Shown here: piece after piece, positions 17,276 through 25,293 of the stretch
Layout: each line of letters begins with the position of its first letter
How positions within the stretch are numbered: the stretch's first letter is position 1
NCBI RefSeq assembly: GCF_002102345.1
Contig: NZ_LQPP01000008.1
Span: 1 to 43,029, forward strand
Source of the DNA: Mycolicibacterium peregrinum
Lineage (GTDB): Bacteria; Actinomycetota; Actinomycetes; Mycobacteriales; Mycobacteriaceae
DNA: 43,029 nt
Direction: 5' to 3'
Translations under genes and position numbers: made by a program
The notes under the pieces: generated by a model
The model's input: only the letters and a program-made list of their open reading frames with translations
What the model was told of the DNA's origin: nothing
Database searches by the model: none

Positions 17276-18714
17276 TCTCGACGCTCACTCATCTCGCGGC
17301 TGGGACGGAGCTGGTTGAGCCGGTGGCGGGTGGCGTGCAGTTGGTCCTGGCCGCACTGGCCGGCATCGCCTTGATCGTCGTGCTGATCACGATCGTCAAG
17401 CTGCATCCGTTTCTGGCCCTGATCTTCGGCGCGCTGACCGTGGGCATGGCCGCGGGCGAGAACATCAGCGATGTGCTCGCCTCGTTCTCCAGCGGATTCG
17501 GGTCCACCGCCGCCAGCGTCGGGATCTTGATCGCTCTCGGCGCGATGTTCGCCAAGCTGCTGGCCGATTCGGGGGGAGCGGACGAGATCGTCGACACCAT
17601 CGTCGGACACGCCTCACCGCGGATGCTGCCGTGGGCAATGGCGTTGGTGGGCGCGATCATCGGCCTGCCGATGTTCTTCGAGATCGGCCTGGTGCTGTTG
17701 ATGCCGGTGATCTATCTGGTGGCCCGTCGTTCGCAACTGTCCCTGATCACGGTCGGCATCCCTGCGCTCGCGGGCCTGTCGGCCATGCACGGATTCGTTC
17801 CACCGCATCCGGGTCCGGTCGCCGCGATCTCCTTGCTGAACGCCGACCTCGGTGTCACGCTGGCGCTGGGTGTGCTGGTGGCAATTCCGACGATCGTCGT
17901 GGCAGGCCCGTTGTTCGGCAAGTTGGCCGGGCGCTGGGTCGTTCTCGAGGTGCCGGACCGGTTCGACGCCGCGGACCCGACGGACGGCGACTCGAACGGC
18001 GATGGCGCCGCCGGCGCGACGGGAACGGTGACCGCCACGAAGACGCGACCGACGTTTGGCCTCACCATGTTCAGTGTGCTGCTGCCGGTGGCACTGATGA
18101 TGGGCAAGGCGCTCGTCGACATCCTGGTCGACGACAAGTCGCATATGCTGCGTCAGACGTTCGACATCCTCGGCCAGCCCTTGATGGCGTTGCTCATCGC
18201 GGTGGTCGTCGGCATGTTCACTCTCGGTGGCGGTGCCAAGATGAGCCGCGACGAGATCGTGAAGATCATCGAGTCATCTCTGCCGCCGGTGGCGGGCATC
18301 ATCCTGATCGTGGCGGCCGGCGGCGGATTCAAACAGGTTCTGGTCGACACCGGAATCGGCACCCTGCTCGCCGAATGGGCCAAGGGGGCCAATCTTTCGG
18401 TGGTGCTGCTGGCGTGGGTGCTGGCCGTACTGATCCGATTGGCGACCGGGTCGGCCACCGTGGCCACGATCACCGCGTCGTCGCTCATGCTCGGCCTGGT
18501 AGACGGGATGAGCACCGGCCAGGTATCCCTGGTGGTGCTCGCGGTGGGCGCCGGTTCGTTGTTCTTCTCGCACGTCAACGATGCCGGATTCTGGCTCGTG
18601 AAGGAATATTTCGGGATGACCGTGGGCCAGACCATCAAGTCCTGGTCGCTGATGGAAACCGTGCTGTCGGTATCCGGTCTGGTTTTCGTCCTCTTGCTGG
18701 GGCTGGTCGTGTGA
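17272..18714 (+). CDS. gntP: GntP-family gluconate:H+ symporter
   Basis: 480 residues, about 12 to 14 hydrophobic segments. Hallmarks include LHPFLALIFGALTVGMAAGE, MHGFVPPHPGPVAAISLLNAD, RLATGSATVATITASSL and FFSHVNDAGFWLVKEYFGM, all characteristic of GntP permeases. It imports gluconate (possibly other hexonates) for the kinase encoded just upstream. A hydrophilic insert around DPTDGDSNGDGAAGATG in the middle loop is longer than in enterobacterial GntP. Confidence 0.92.
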   Translation: MISTLTHLAAGTELVEPVAGGVQLVLAALAGIALIVVLITIVKLHPFLALIFGALTVGMAAGENISDVLASFSSGFGSTAASVGILIALGAMFAKLLADSGGADEIVDTIVGHASPRMLPWAMALVGAIIGLPMFFEIGLVLLMPVIYLVARRSQLSLITVGIPALAGLSAMHGFVPPHPGPVAAISLLNADLGVTLALGVLVAIPTIVVAGPLFGKLAGRWVVLEVPDRFDAADPTDGDSNGDGAAGATGTVTATKTRPTFGLTMFSVLLPVALMMGKALVDILVDDKSHMLRQTFDILGQPLMALLIAVVVGMFTLGGGAKMSRDEIVKIIESSLPPVAGIILIVAAGGGFKQVLVDTGIGTLLAEWAKGANLSVVLLAWVLAVLIRLATGSATVATITASSLMLGLVDGMSTGQVSLVVLAVGAGSLFFSHVNDAGFWLVKEYFGMTVGQTIKSWSLMETVLSVSGLVFVLLLGLVV

Positions 18715-18736
18715 GACGGTGAACCGAGCCCCGAAA

Positions 18737-18767
18737 CGTGAGGTGCCCGGTGAACGGGCACCTCACG
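18737..18767. terminator. Bidirectional terminator between gntP and RDD gene
   Basis: A perfect 13-bp inverted repeat (18737-18749 with 18755-18767) with a 5-nt loop lies between two convergent genes. It is one of the strongest terminator-like hairpins in the window. Confidence 0.88.
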
Positions 18768-18775
18768 CAGGGGTC

Positions 18776-19306
18776 TCAGCCGCGGACCACCTGTGTTCCG
18801 CCGGCGAGTTCGTCGTGCTTGCCCTGTTTGGTGGGGCTGCCGCTGATGGTGACCGCGATGACGATCATCGCGACGACCGCCAGAAGGCCGCCCACCCACG
18901 GGATGATCGTCAGCAGGGTGAAGGCATTGCGAATCGCCGACTGCGCGGCCGTCGGCTTCGGTGTGCCGCCGGGTCCGTGTACCGCGAGCCCCAGTACCTT
19001 CTTGCCGGGTGTCGACCCCATGCCCACTTCGAACGCCACGTAATAGATGAACATGAGGAGTCCGGTGAACAGACCGGTCACCCAGTAGCTCGACAGTGAG
19101 TCGGTGACGAACGACAGGAAGAAAGCCCCGATCATGACGACGATCCCGTCGATCACGCGGGCCAGCCAGCGCCTGCCCAAGCCGCCGGGGGTCTGGGTGC
19201 CATAGGGCGGGGGATACCCACCCGGTACTTGCCCACCGTAGGGCGGCGGGTAGCCCCCCGGTTGTCCGTACTGACCGAATTCCGGTGGAGAGTCGCCCGT
19301 ACTCAT
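18776..19306 (-). CDS. RDD-family membrane protein with Pro/Gly/Tyr-rich N-terminus
   Basis: 176 residues. The first 50 are a low-complexity cytoplasmic segment with repeated GGYPPPYG units. The RDD domain follows: GLGRRWLARVIDGIVVM with the conserved Arg and Asp, then about four helices and GMGSTPGKKVLGLAV. The C-terminus is polar (SPTKQGKHDELAGGTQVV). RDD proteins are poorly characterised membrane proteins, some linked to ion transport. ATG at 19306 begins the repeat tail; an upstream extension in the same frame reads through the antisense of the DoxX gene and is unlikely to be coding. Confidence 0.85.
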   Translation of the reverse strand: MSTGDSPPEFGQYGQPGGYPPPYGGQVPGGYPPPYGTQTPGGLGRRWLARVIDGIVVMIGAFFLSFVTDSLSSYWVTGLFTGLLMFIYYVAFEVGMGSTPGKKVLGLAVHGPGGTPKPTAAQSAIRNAFTLLTIIPWVGGLLAVVAMIVIAVTISGSPTKQGKHDELAGGTQVVRG

Positions 19307-19316
19307 GCCGTCAACG

Positions 19317-20144
19317 CTACCGACTCCGTCGCTGCTCGAGTTGCGCTCGCGCGATATCGGCCAGCGCAGCGGAGCGTTCACGCGCGGCCTCGGCGAGTTC
19401 GGGTGCGCGCTCACGGGCGATGTGCGCGAGTTCGGGTGCGCGCTCACGGGCGATGTGCGCGAGTTCGCTGGCGCGTTCGCGGGCCGCGTCGGCCACCTCA
19501 GGACCGTGTTCCCGCGCGAGTTGCGCCAATTCGGCTGCCAATTCGGTCGTCCGTTCCACGGCCGCGTCGGCGAGTTCACGGCCGCGTTCGGCACCGACAG
19601 CCAGGCCTTGCCCGACTTTCTCGGCGAACGCGCTGTCGGTGAGGGCGTCACCGCTTGCGGCTATACCGGGAACGGCGGCGGCGACGCTGGCCGAGACGTG
19701 CCGAGCCGCACGGCGTCCACGCCAGGCCAACGACGGCTTGCCGGCCGTGTCGGCCGCGGCGATGATCAGCCCGCCCAACAGACTCACGTCGGTGAGAAAC
19801 TCACGACGCTGAGCCGCTGCGTGTTGCGGGTCGGAATCTTTCAGAAATGCTTGTGAGCCAATGCTTCTCGGAATCATCGTGATGGCCAGCGCCGCTGCGG
19901 TGAGGCGAGGAGCCCGCCCGAGAGCCAGGAGTAGCCCACCGCCCACCTGAACGGCCGCGTTGACCCGTGCGACCGTGTCGGCGTTGTTCGGAACCCCGGC
20001 CCCCACGGGGCCGGGCAGTGCACTCAGCGCACCCAGGGTCCTGCGTGTCGATTCGGTGGAGGTGCTCGGGTCGCGCAGGGTTTCGACGCCTCGGGCGATG
20101 AAGGTCGCAGACAGCATGGGGCGGGCGATTCGTCTGATCAACAT
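19317..20144 (-). CDS. DoxX-family membrane protein with 11-residue-repeat helical tail
   Basis: 275 residues. The first 160 form a DoxX-type domain with about four helices (ATFIARGVETLRDP, VQVGGGLLLALGR, FLTDVSLLGGLIIAA). The last 100 residues are Ala/Glu/Arg-rich and contain 11-residue repeats of the type ELAHIARERAP, expected to form a long amphipathic or coiled helix. DoxX proteins are membrane partners of redox systems; a mycobacterial DoxX is known to join superoxide dismutase and a thiosulfate sulfurtransferase, but I cannot say this is its orthologue. It lies 10 bp upstream of the RDD gene on the same strand, so cotranscription is likely. Confidence 0.82.
   Translation of the reverse strand: MLIRRIARPMLSATFIARGVETLRDPSTSTESTRRTLGALSALPGPVGAGVPNNADTVARVNAAVQVGGGLLLALGRAPRLTAAALAITMIPRSIGSQAFLKDSDPQHAAAQRREFLTDVSLLGGLIIAAADTAGKPSLAWRGRRAARHVSASVAAAVPGIAASGDALTDSAFAEKVGQGLAVGAERGRELADAAVERTTELAAELAQLAREHGPEVADAARERASELAHIARERAPELAHIARERAPELAEAARERSAALADIARAQLEQRRSR
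19391..19489. repeat. Tandem 33-bp repeats in the DoxX gene
   Basis: Units start near 19391, 19424 and 19457 with an exact 33-bp period. The first two are identical and the third diverges. They encode the 11-residue helical repeats on the minus strand. Confidence 0.8.
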
Positions 20145-20190
20145 GAGCTAGGAGTTCCCAGAGCCCGCCAGGGCAAACCTGTCGGGTCAG

Positions 20191-21012
20191 TCAGCGTCGC
20201 CCGGCCAGCAGGACCTCGCTCAGATGCGTGGTGGTCTGAACCCCGTCGTCGTAGCCACCCTGGTCGCCGAGGGCATTCATGATCGCCAGCGTGTAGCGCT
20301 GCTGCGGTCCGGCGAAACCTAAGCTGTTGACCACCCAGCCGCCCTGTTCGAGCGACCAGCCGTCCTTGTTGCCGGGTTTCATCGCCGCACCGGCACCCCA
20401 GACACCCCACTGCTGGTTGGTGTCGACGTGCTGGAGCGCATCGACGATGTCTGCCGTCTCGGCCGGGGTCAGGCTGGTCAGCGTGTAGGTCATCAACCGG
20501 TCCAGATCCTCGGGTGTGGCCTTCTGGAAGCCCCAGTACGGGAACGTCTTGCTGAACCCGCGCTGCGGTTGCAGCCCGGTCAGCCCGTACGCGGGGAAGT
20601 CGGCGTTGAACGCCTGGTGATCGGCGCCGCTGTACCGCGACCACAGGGTGTCGGCCGCGTCATCGTCAGAGGAGTGCAGCATGGCCGCCATCAGGGCCCG
20701 GTCCGAATCGGTCAGCGTGACAGTGCCGGCCCGCTGCCTGGTCAGCAGGTCGACCACCATGCCCAGCTTGATCGTGGAGGCCGTCCACACCTGTTCGCCG
20801 GCGTGTGCATTCCGGTAGACCGCCCCGGTGGTGCGGTCACGCAGGACGTACCCGACCGTGCCCGGGCGGGTCGCCAAGTAGGCGTCGGCAGCGGCCAGGC
20901 GCTCCGAGAAGTCGCAGTCCGATCCGGTCGTACAGGCGGCACTCGCCGAGGGGACAGTGATGCCGGCGCCCAAGGCGGCCAGTACGCAGGCAAAGGACAG
21001 GAGGCGGCGCAT
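20191..21012 (-). CDS. Secreted serine hydrolase, beta-lactamase-like fold
   Basis: 273 residues with a Sec signal peptide ending near SASA-ACTT. The catalytic SxxK motif is STIK in WTASTIKLGMVVDLL, followed by a putative SDN-like SDDDA loop and a KTG-like KDGW segment (GNKDGWSLEQGGWVVNS). It therefore belongs to the class A beta-lactamase/transpeptidase superfamily but lacks a canonical SDN and KTG, so a cell-wall or small-molecule hydrolase role is as likely as beta-lactam hydrolysis. Two Cys residues near the mature N-terminus could form a disulfide. It is divergent from the MBL gene. Confidence 0.8.
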   Translation of the reverse strand: MRRLLSFACVLAALGAGITVPSASAACTTGSDCDFSERLAAADAYLATRPGTVGYVLRDRTTGAVYRNAHAGEQVWTASTIKLGMVVDLLTRQRAGTVTLTDSDRALMAAMLHSSDDDAADTLWSRYSGADHQAFNADFPAYGLTGLQPQRGFSKTFPYWGFQKATPEDLDRLMTYTLTSLTPAETADIVDALQHVDTNQQWGVWGAGAAMKPGNKDGWSLEQGGWVVNSLGFAGPQQRYTLAIMNALGDQGGYDDGVQTTTHLSEVLLAGRR

Positions 21013-21056
21013 AGGAGTAGCTTCGCAGGGGTGGATCCCCTGGCCGGCACGGGGCT

Positions 21057-21755
21057 GTGAACTACGAATGGGAGCAGTTGGGCGCGGGTGTGTGGCGCAC
21101 CCGCCTGCCCTTCCTGGACGTGACCGTCGGTCTGGTCAGCGGCAGTAGCCACGCGTTGTTGGTCGATGCCGGTACGACTTTGGCCGAGGCACACGGCATC
21201 GAGGCCGATGTCGCGCTGCTCACAGGTCATCGGGTCGGGCATGTCATCCTGACGCACAACCATTTTGACCACGTCCTCGGTTGCTCCTGGTTCAAGGAGG
21301 CCGAAATCTGTTGTGCACCAGAGGTTGCTGCTGCGATGACAAGCGGCCGGGCGCACCTGCGCGAAGACGCGGTCCGCTACGGCGCCGACCCTGACGACGT
21401 CGACCGGGCCATCGCGGCAATGCCGGAGTCGGTGCGTGAGGTCTCCGGTGGAGAGGTCGATCTCGGCGGCCGGACGGTGAGCATCGTCCGCCCCGGTCCT
21501 GGCCACACCAACCACGATCTGATCGTCACGGTGCCGGACAGGCGCACGGTGGTGTTCTGTGGTGACCTCGTCGAGCAGTCCGGTGACCCGGTCATCGACG
21601 CCGACTCCGACCTCGAATCCTGGCCGGTCACCCTGGAGGCGGTGCTGGCCGCGGGCAGGGAGGACGGTGTTTACGTTCCCGGCCACGGCGCCGTCGTCGA
21701 CGCGCATTTCATCCGGCTCCAGCAGCGCTGGCTGGGTGCCCGGCGCCCTTCGTGA
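21057..21755 (+). CDS. Metallo-beta-lactamase-fold hydrolase
   Basis: 232 residues from GTG 21057. The metal-binding motif HNHFDH appears in VILTHNHFDHVLGC, followed by His in RPGPGHTNHDLIV, Asp in VFCGDLVEQSGDP and a final His in VPGHGAVVD, so both metal sites look complete. It belongs to the glyoxalase II-like MBL group, with an unknown substrate. No signal peptide is seen, so it is cytoplasmic. Forty-four bases separate it from the divergent secreted hydrolase, a shared promoter region. Confidence 0.85.
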   Translation: MNYEWEQLGAGVWRTRLPFLDVTVGLVSGSSHALLVDAGTTLAEAHGIEADVALLTGHRVGHVILTHNHFDHVLGCSWFKEAEICCAPEVAAAMTSGRAHLREDAVRYGADPDDVDRAIAAMPESVREVSGGEVDLGGRTVSIVRPGPGHTNHDLIVTVPDRRTVVFCGDLVEQSGDPVIDADSDLESWPVTLEAVLAAGREDGVYVPGHGAVVDAHFIRLQQRWLGARRPS

Positions 21756-21799
21756 TCCCCGCCGTCCAAATTAGTTAGCCCATATGCGACGATTCGCCG

Positions 21800-22618
21800 A
21801 TGACCGAGGTTGACGCCCATTTCGTGCAGTCCGAGCAGGACCGGTTCCAGCCGACCCGCTTTGCGCAGAGCCACTGGGGTCAGGATCATCTCAACGGCCC
21901 GGCGCTCGTCGGCCTGGCCGCCCGGGCATTGGAGTCAGCCTTCGGCCTGCCCGAATTCCTGCCGGCCCGGTTGACGGTCGACCTGTTCAAGGCCGCCCGC
22001 GGGCTGCCGACGACGACGAAGGTGGCGCTGATCCGCGACGGCAGGCGTGTCCGCAACTCCGAGTGCGAACTGGTCCAGGACGGCGTCACCGTCGCGCGGG
22101 CGACGTTGGTTCAATACCGGTTGAGTGAACCGCCACGAGGTGAGGAATGGACCTCGATGACCGCCTTCGAACGGCCCGCCGTGCTCGACGGGGACCGGAC
22201 GACTTACATGGGCAGCGATGCCGGCGGTTGGAGCCGCGCCATCGCCGACCATCAGAACGCGTCGCGTAAGCGATTCATGAACCGCACCATCACCGTGGTG
22301 CAGGGGCACCCGAATTCACCATTTGTGCGGGCGGCGATGGCGGCCGAGGGAACCAGCCTGGTCACGAACCTGGGAACCGCCGGCGTCGGCTACATCAACG
22401 GTGACCTCACCGTCGCGCTGTCCCGGCTGCCGCGGGACGAGTGGATCGGCGTGGAGGCGGATTCGCATCGGGCTTCCGACGGCATCGCGGTCGGCGGCTC
22501 GACATTGTACGACAGTGCCGGGGCGTTCGGCACCGGCCTTGTCACCGCGATCAGCAACCCGGCGGCTCAGATCGATTTCAACAACGACCCGTTCCCGGAT
22601 CGCACCGCACCACGGTGA
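21800..22618 (+). CDS. Acyl-CoA thioesterase-family protein (tandem hotdog)
   Basis: 272 residues, cytoplasmic. The layout resembles mycobacterial tandem-hotdog thioesterases: DHLNGPALVGLAARALE and PARLTVDLFKAARGLPT in the first half, then GDLTVALSRLPRDEWIGVEADS with GIAVGGSTLYDSAGAFG near the C-terminus, the latter typical of the second hotdog (TesB-like). It likely hydrolyses or binds acyl-CoA. It follows the MBL gene by 44 bp in the same direction and precedes the peptidase by 54 bp. Confidence 0.78.
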   Translation: MTEVDAHFVQSEQDRFQPTRFAQSHWGQDHLNGPALVGLAARALESAFGLPEFLPARLTVDLFKAARGLPTTTKVALIRDGRRVRNSECELVQDGVTVARATLVQYRLSEPPRGEEWTSMTAFERPAVLDGDRTTYMGSDAGGWSRAIADHQNASRKRFMNRTITVVQGHPNSPFVRAAMAAEGTSLVTNLGTAGVGYINGDLTVALSRLPRDEWIGVEADSHRASDGIAVGGSTLYDSAGAFGTGLVTAISNPAAQIDFNNDPFPDRTAPR

Positions 22619-22672
22619 CCGCCTGACCGGCACCGAGGTTTCCAGACCGGCGGCAGCGGCAATAGAGCACAC

Positions 22673-23743
22673 ATGGCCGGGCTGGATGACGGGTTCGAAC
22701 GTGCGCTCTTGCAGGAGCTCTTGTCGGCCTATGGCCCGTGCGGTCAGGAGGACCAGGTTCGCGAGATCTGCCGCCGGGAGCTGGAGCACCTCGTCGACGA
22801 ACTTTCGACCGATGCCGCCGGTAACCTCGTCGCCCTGATCAAGGGGGCGAATCCGGGCGCCGCAACCACCCGGATTCTGGCCCATCTCGATGAACTGTCC
22901 ATGCTCGTCAAGCGGATCGAGCCGGACGGCACGCTGCGGCTGACCCCGCTGGGCACCATGTACCCGGCCAATTTCGGCCTGGGCCCCGTCGCGATTCTGG
23001 GCGACGACGAAACCCTGTGCGGGGTCCTCGCGTTGGGCTCGGAGCACACCACTCAGGAAACCCAGCACGTCTGGCAGACCAAACCCGACCAGGGCGACAA
23101 TGCATTGGATTGGCCGGACGTCTACGTGTTCACCGGCATGGAGCCCGACGAGTTGGCCAAGATGGGTGTCGGCCCGGGCACGCGGGTGTGTATCGACCGC
23201 AGCAAGCGCGAACTCATCGAGGTGGGTGACTATTTCGGTTGTTATTTCATGGACGACCGTGCCGCGGTACTCGCCTTGATCCTGCTCACCCGACGGCTGC
23301 GTGAGACCGGTCGACGCCCGGCCGGCGACCTCTATCTGGTGTTCACGACGAACGAGGAGGTCGGTGGGGTGGGGGCAGCTCACGCCTGCCGGACCCTGCC
23401 CGGGGACCTCACGCTTGCGGTGGAAGTCGGACCGACGGAAGCGGAGTACGGCACCACGGTCACCGGCGGACCGATCGTGGCGTACAGCGACGCGCAGTGC
23501 GTATACGACAAGGGTGTTGCCGATCGCCTGTGTGCGATCACACGTGACCTCGGATATTCGCCGCAGGCAGCGGTGCTCGGTGCCTTCGAGTCCGATGCGT
23601 CACATACGAAGGCCTCAGGGCTGTCCCCCCGGGCTGGCTTGCTGTGTCTGCCGACCTTGAGCACGCATGGCTACGAGGTGATTTCCCGCACCGCCATCGC
23701 TGCGGTGACGGACGTACTGGTCGATTTTGTAGTCCATTTTTGA
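22673..23743 (+). CDS. M42-family metallo-aminopeptidase
   Basis: 356 residues. Metal ligands and catalytic residues are in place: His-x-Asp in ILAHLDELSMLV, Asp in MDDRAAV, the catalytic Glu pair in TTNEEVGGVGA, Glu/Asp in VEVGPTEAEYG, and the final His in LPTLSTHGYEVIS. M42 enzymes are cytosolic, large self-compartmentalising aminopeptidases (tetrahedral type) acting on short peptides. The next gene downstream is the broken ABC ATPase, so the intervening DNA probably marks a deletion. Confidence 0.88.
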   Translation: MAGLDDGFERALLQELLSAYGPCGQEDQVREICRRELEHLVDELSTDAAGNLVALIKGANPGAATTRILAHLDELSMLVKRIEPDGTLRLTPLGTMYPANFGLGPVAILGDDETLCGVLALGSEHTTQETQHVWQTKPDQGDNALDWPDVYVFTGMEPDELAKMGVGPGTRVCIDRSKRELIEVGDYFGCYFMDDRAAVLALILLTRRLRETGRRPAGDLYLVFTTNEEVGGVGAAHACRTLPGDLTLAVEVGPTEAEYGTTVTGGPIVAYSDAQCVYDKGVADRLCAITRDLGYSPQAAVLGAFESDASHTKASGLSPRAGLLCLPTLSTHGYEVISRTAIAAVTDVLVDFVVHF

Positions 23744-23921
23744 TCGACCCGATTTGATCTATTGTTTCCGGCCTTCGGGTTGGGCATCGTGGCGAGGCTT
23801 CTGTACCACCCCTTGAACCCCTGATCAGCGCTCACTCACCTCACCACCGATCGGCACGGTCACGTCCACCGCACCCTCGGCCTTCCGGTGCTCGACGCTC
23901 TTCGACCGACCGAAAGAACGC

Positions 23922-25283
23922 ATGACATGCCTCGTACCGTCCTCCGCCATGAGCGTCGGACGCGAAATCGCCGAGACGCTACGGCTTCACCGCTTCGGTA
24001 ACCGCACCAGGCGTGCCGCTCGGGTGATCGAGTTGCTCACTGCCGTGGGGGTGCCCGACCCACAGCTGCGTGCCCGGCAGTTGCCGCACGAGCTCTCCGG
24101 CGGCCAACGCCAACGTGCGTTGATCGCGTCGGCGATCGCGTTGGATCCACCGCTGCTCATCGCCGACGAGCCGACCACCGCGCTGGATGTCACCGTGCAG
24201 GCGCAGATCCTCGACCTGCTTGCGGAAATGAAGGGCCGTGGCACCGGCCTCATCGTGATCAGCCACGACCTGGCGGTGGTGAGCCGATTGGCCGACCGCG
24301 TGGCGGTGATGCGCGACGGCCGAGTGGTGGAGCAGGGGCCCGTGGCCCAGGTGCTCTCGGCGCCGGCACATCCCTACACGCAATCGCTGCTCGACGCGGT
24401 TCCCGCGGCACACCGCAAGGGCACGCGGTTGTCGACCGTGCCACCGCGCCCGGCACATCGCGTGACCCGCATCGACCCGCCCGCCGACGGGATCCTGTTG
24501 CGCGCGGAAGGTTTGGTGAAGAGGTTCACCGGACCCGACGGGGTGGCCCGCACTGCCGTGAACGATGTGTCGTTCACCCTAGGCGTGGGCGAGACGCTCG
24601 GCATAGTCGGAGAATCCGGATCGGGCAAGACCACCACGGCACGTCTGGCTCTGGCCCTGATCGAGCCAGACGAAGGCAGCGTGCACTTGGCCGGCGAGCC
24701 ATGGACTCAAGCGACCGAATCCGAACGACGCCCGCGGCGCCGCCGGATCTCGGTGGTCTACCAGGACCCGCTGGGATCCTTCGACCCTCGCTGGACGGTT
24801 CGTCGCATCATCTCCGACGCGCTTCCCGCCGAGCGGTTTCCGGATGCCGAAACCCGTCGGCGACGCACTGATGATCTTCTCGCCGACGTCGGGCTCAGCC
24901 CGGAACATCTGGACCGCAGGCCGCTGTCCCTGTCAGGGGGTCAGCGACAGCGGGTCGCGATCGCCCGGGCGCTGGCTCCCGAGCCGGATGTGATCGTCTG
25001 CGACGAACCGGTCTCCGCGCTCGACGTCACCATCCAGGCGCAGGTGCTGGATCTGCTGACCGACCTGCAGGACCGGCTTCGGTTGTCCTACCTGTTCATC
25101 TCGCACGACCTCGGCGTCATCCACCACATGGCCGACCGGGTTCTGGTGATGCGACAGGGCCAGGTTGTCGAGTCCGGCACGGCTGCAGACATTTTCGCCG
25201 ATCCTCAGCACCCCTATACCCGTGATCTGCTCGCCGGTCTGCCAACCGGCGAGCCCGAACCCGTCGCCGGAGGTTTACCGTGA
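23922..25283 (+). CDS. N-terminally truncated dipeptide-type ABC ATPase (two NBDs, first P-loop missing), probable pseudogene
   Basis: 453 codons. The product resembles fused DppD-DppF-type ATPases. The second ATPase domain is complete: Walker A GIVGESGSGKTT, signature LSLSGGQRQRVAIARALA, Walker B VIVCDEPVSALDV. The first domain starts at about its Q-loop region (AMSVGREIAETLRLH) and has the signature ELSGGQRQRALIASAIA and Walker B LLIADEPTTALDV, but no Walker A or preceding strand, so roughly 90 to 100 N-terminal residues are missing. The upstream 178 bp (23744-23921) is not recognisably coding for them. No permease or binding-protein gene is nearby, so a working importer cannot be built from this locus. 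It was probably part of an operon with the two oxygenase genes downstream. Confidence 0.75.
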   Translation: MTCLVPSSAMSVGREIAETLRLHRFGNRTRRAARVIELLTAVGVPDPQLRARQLPHELSGGQRQRALIASAIALDPPLLIADEPTTALDVTVQAQILDLLAEMKGRGTGLIVISHDLAVVSRLADRVAVMRDGRVVEQGPVAQVLSAPAHPYTQSLLDAVPAAHRKGTRLSTVPPRPAHRVTRIDPPADGILLRAEGLVKRFTGPDGVARTAVNDVSFTLGVGETLGIVGESGSGKTTTARLALALIEPDEGSVHLAGEPWTQATESERRPRRRRISVVYQDPLGSFDPRWTVRRIISDALPAERFPDAETRRRRTDDLLADVGLSPEHLDRRPLSLSGGQRQRVAIARALAPEPDVIVCDEPVSALDVTIQAQVLDLLTDLQDRLRLSYLFISHDLGVIHHMADRVLVMRQGQVVESGTAADIFADPQHPYTRDLLAGLPTGEPEPVAGGLP

Positions 25284-25293
25284 CCCGACAGAG

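Noticed and set aside
19381..19500. Regular 33-bp direct repeats that could look like a CRISPR array
   Set aside because: There are no spacers and the repeats are in frame with an 11-residue protein repeat.
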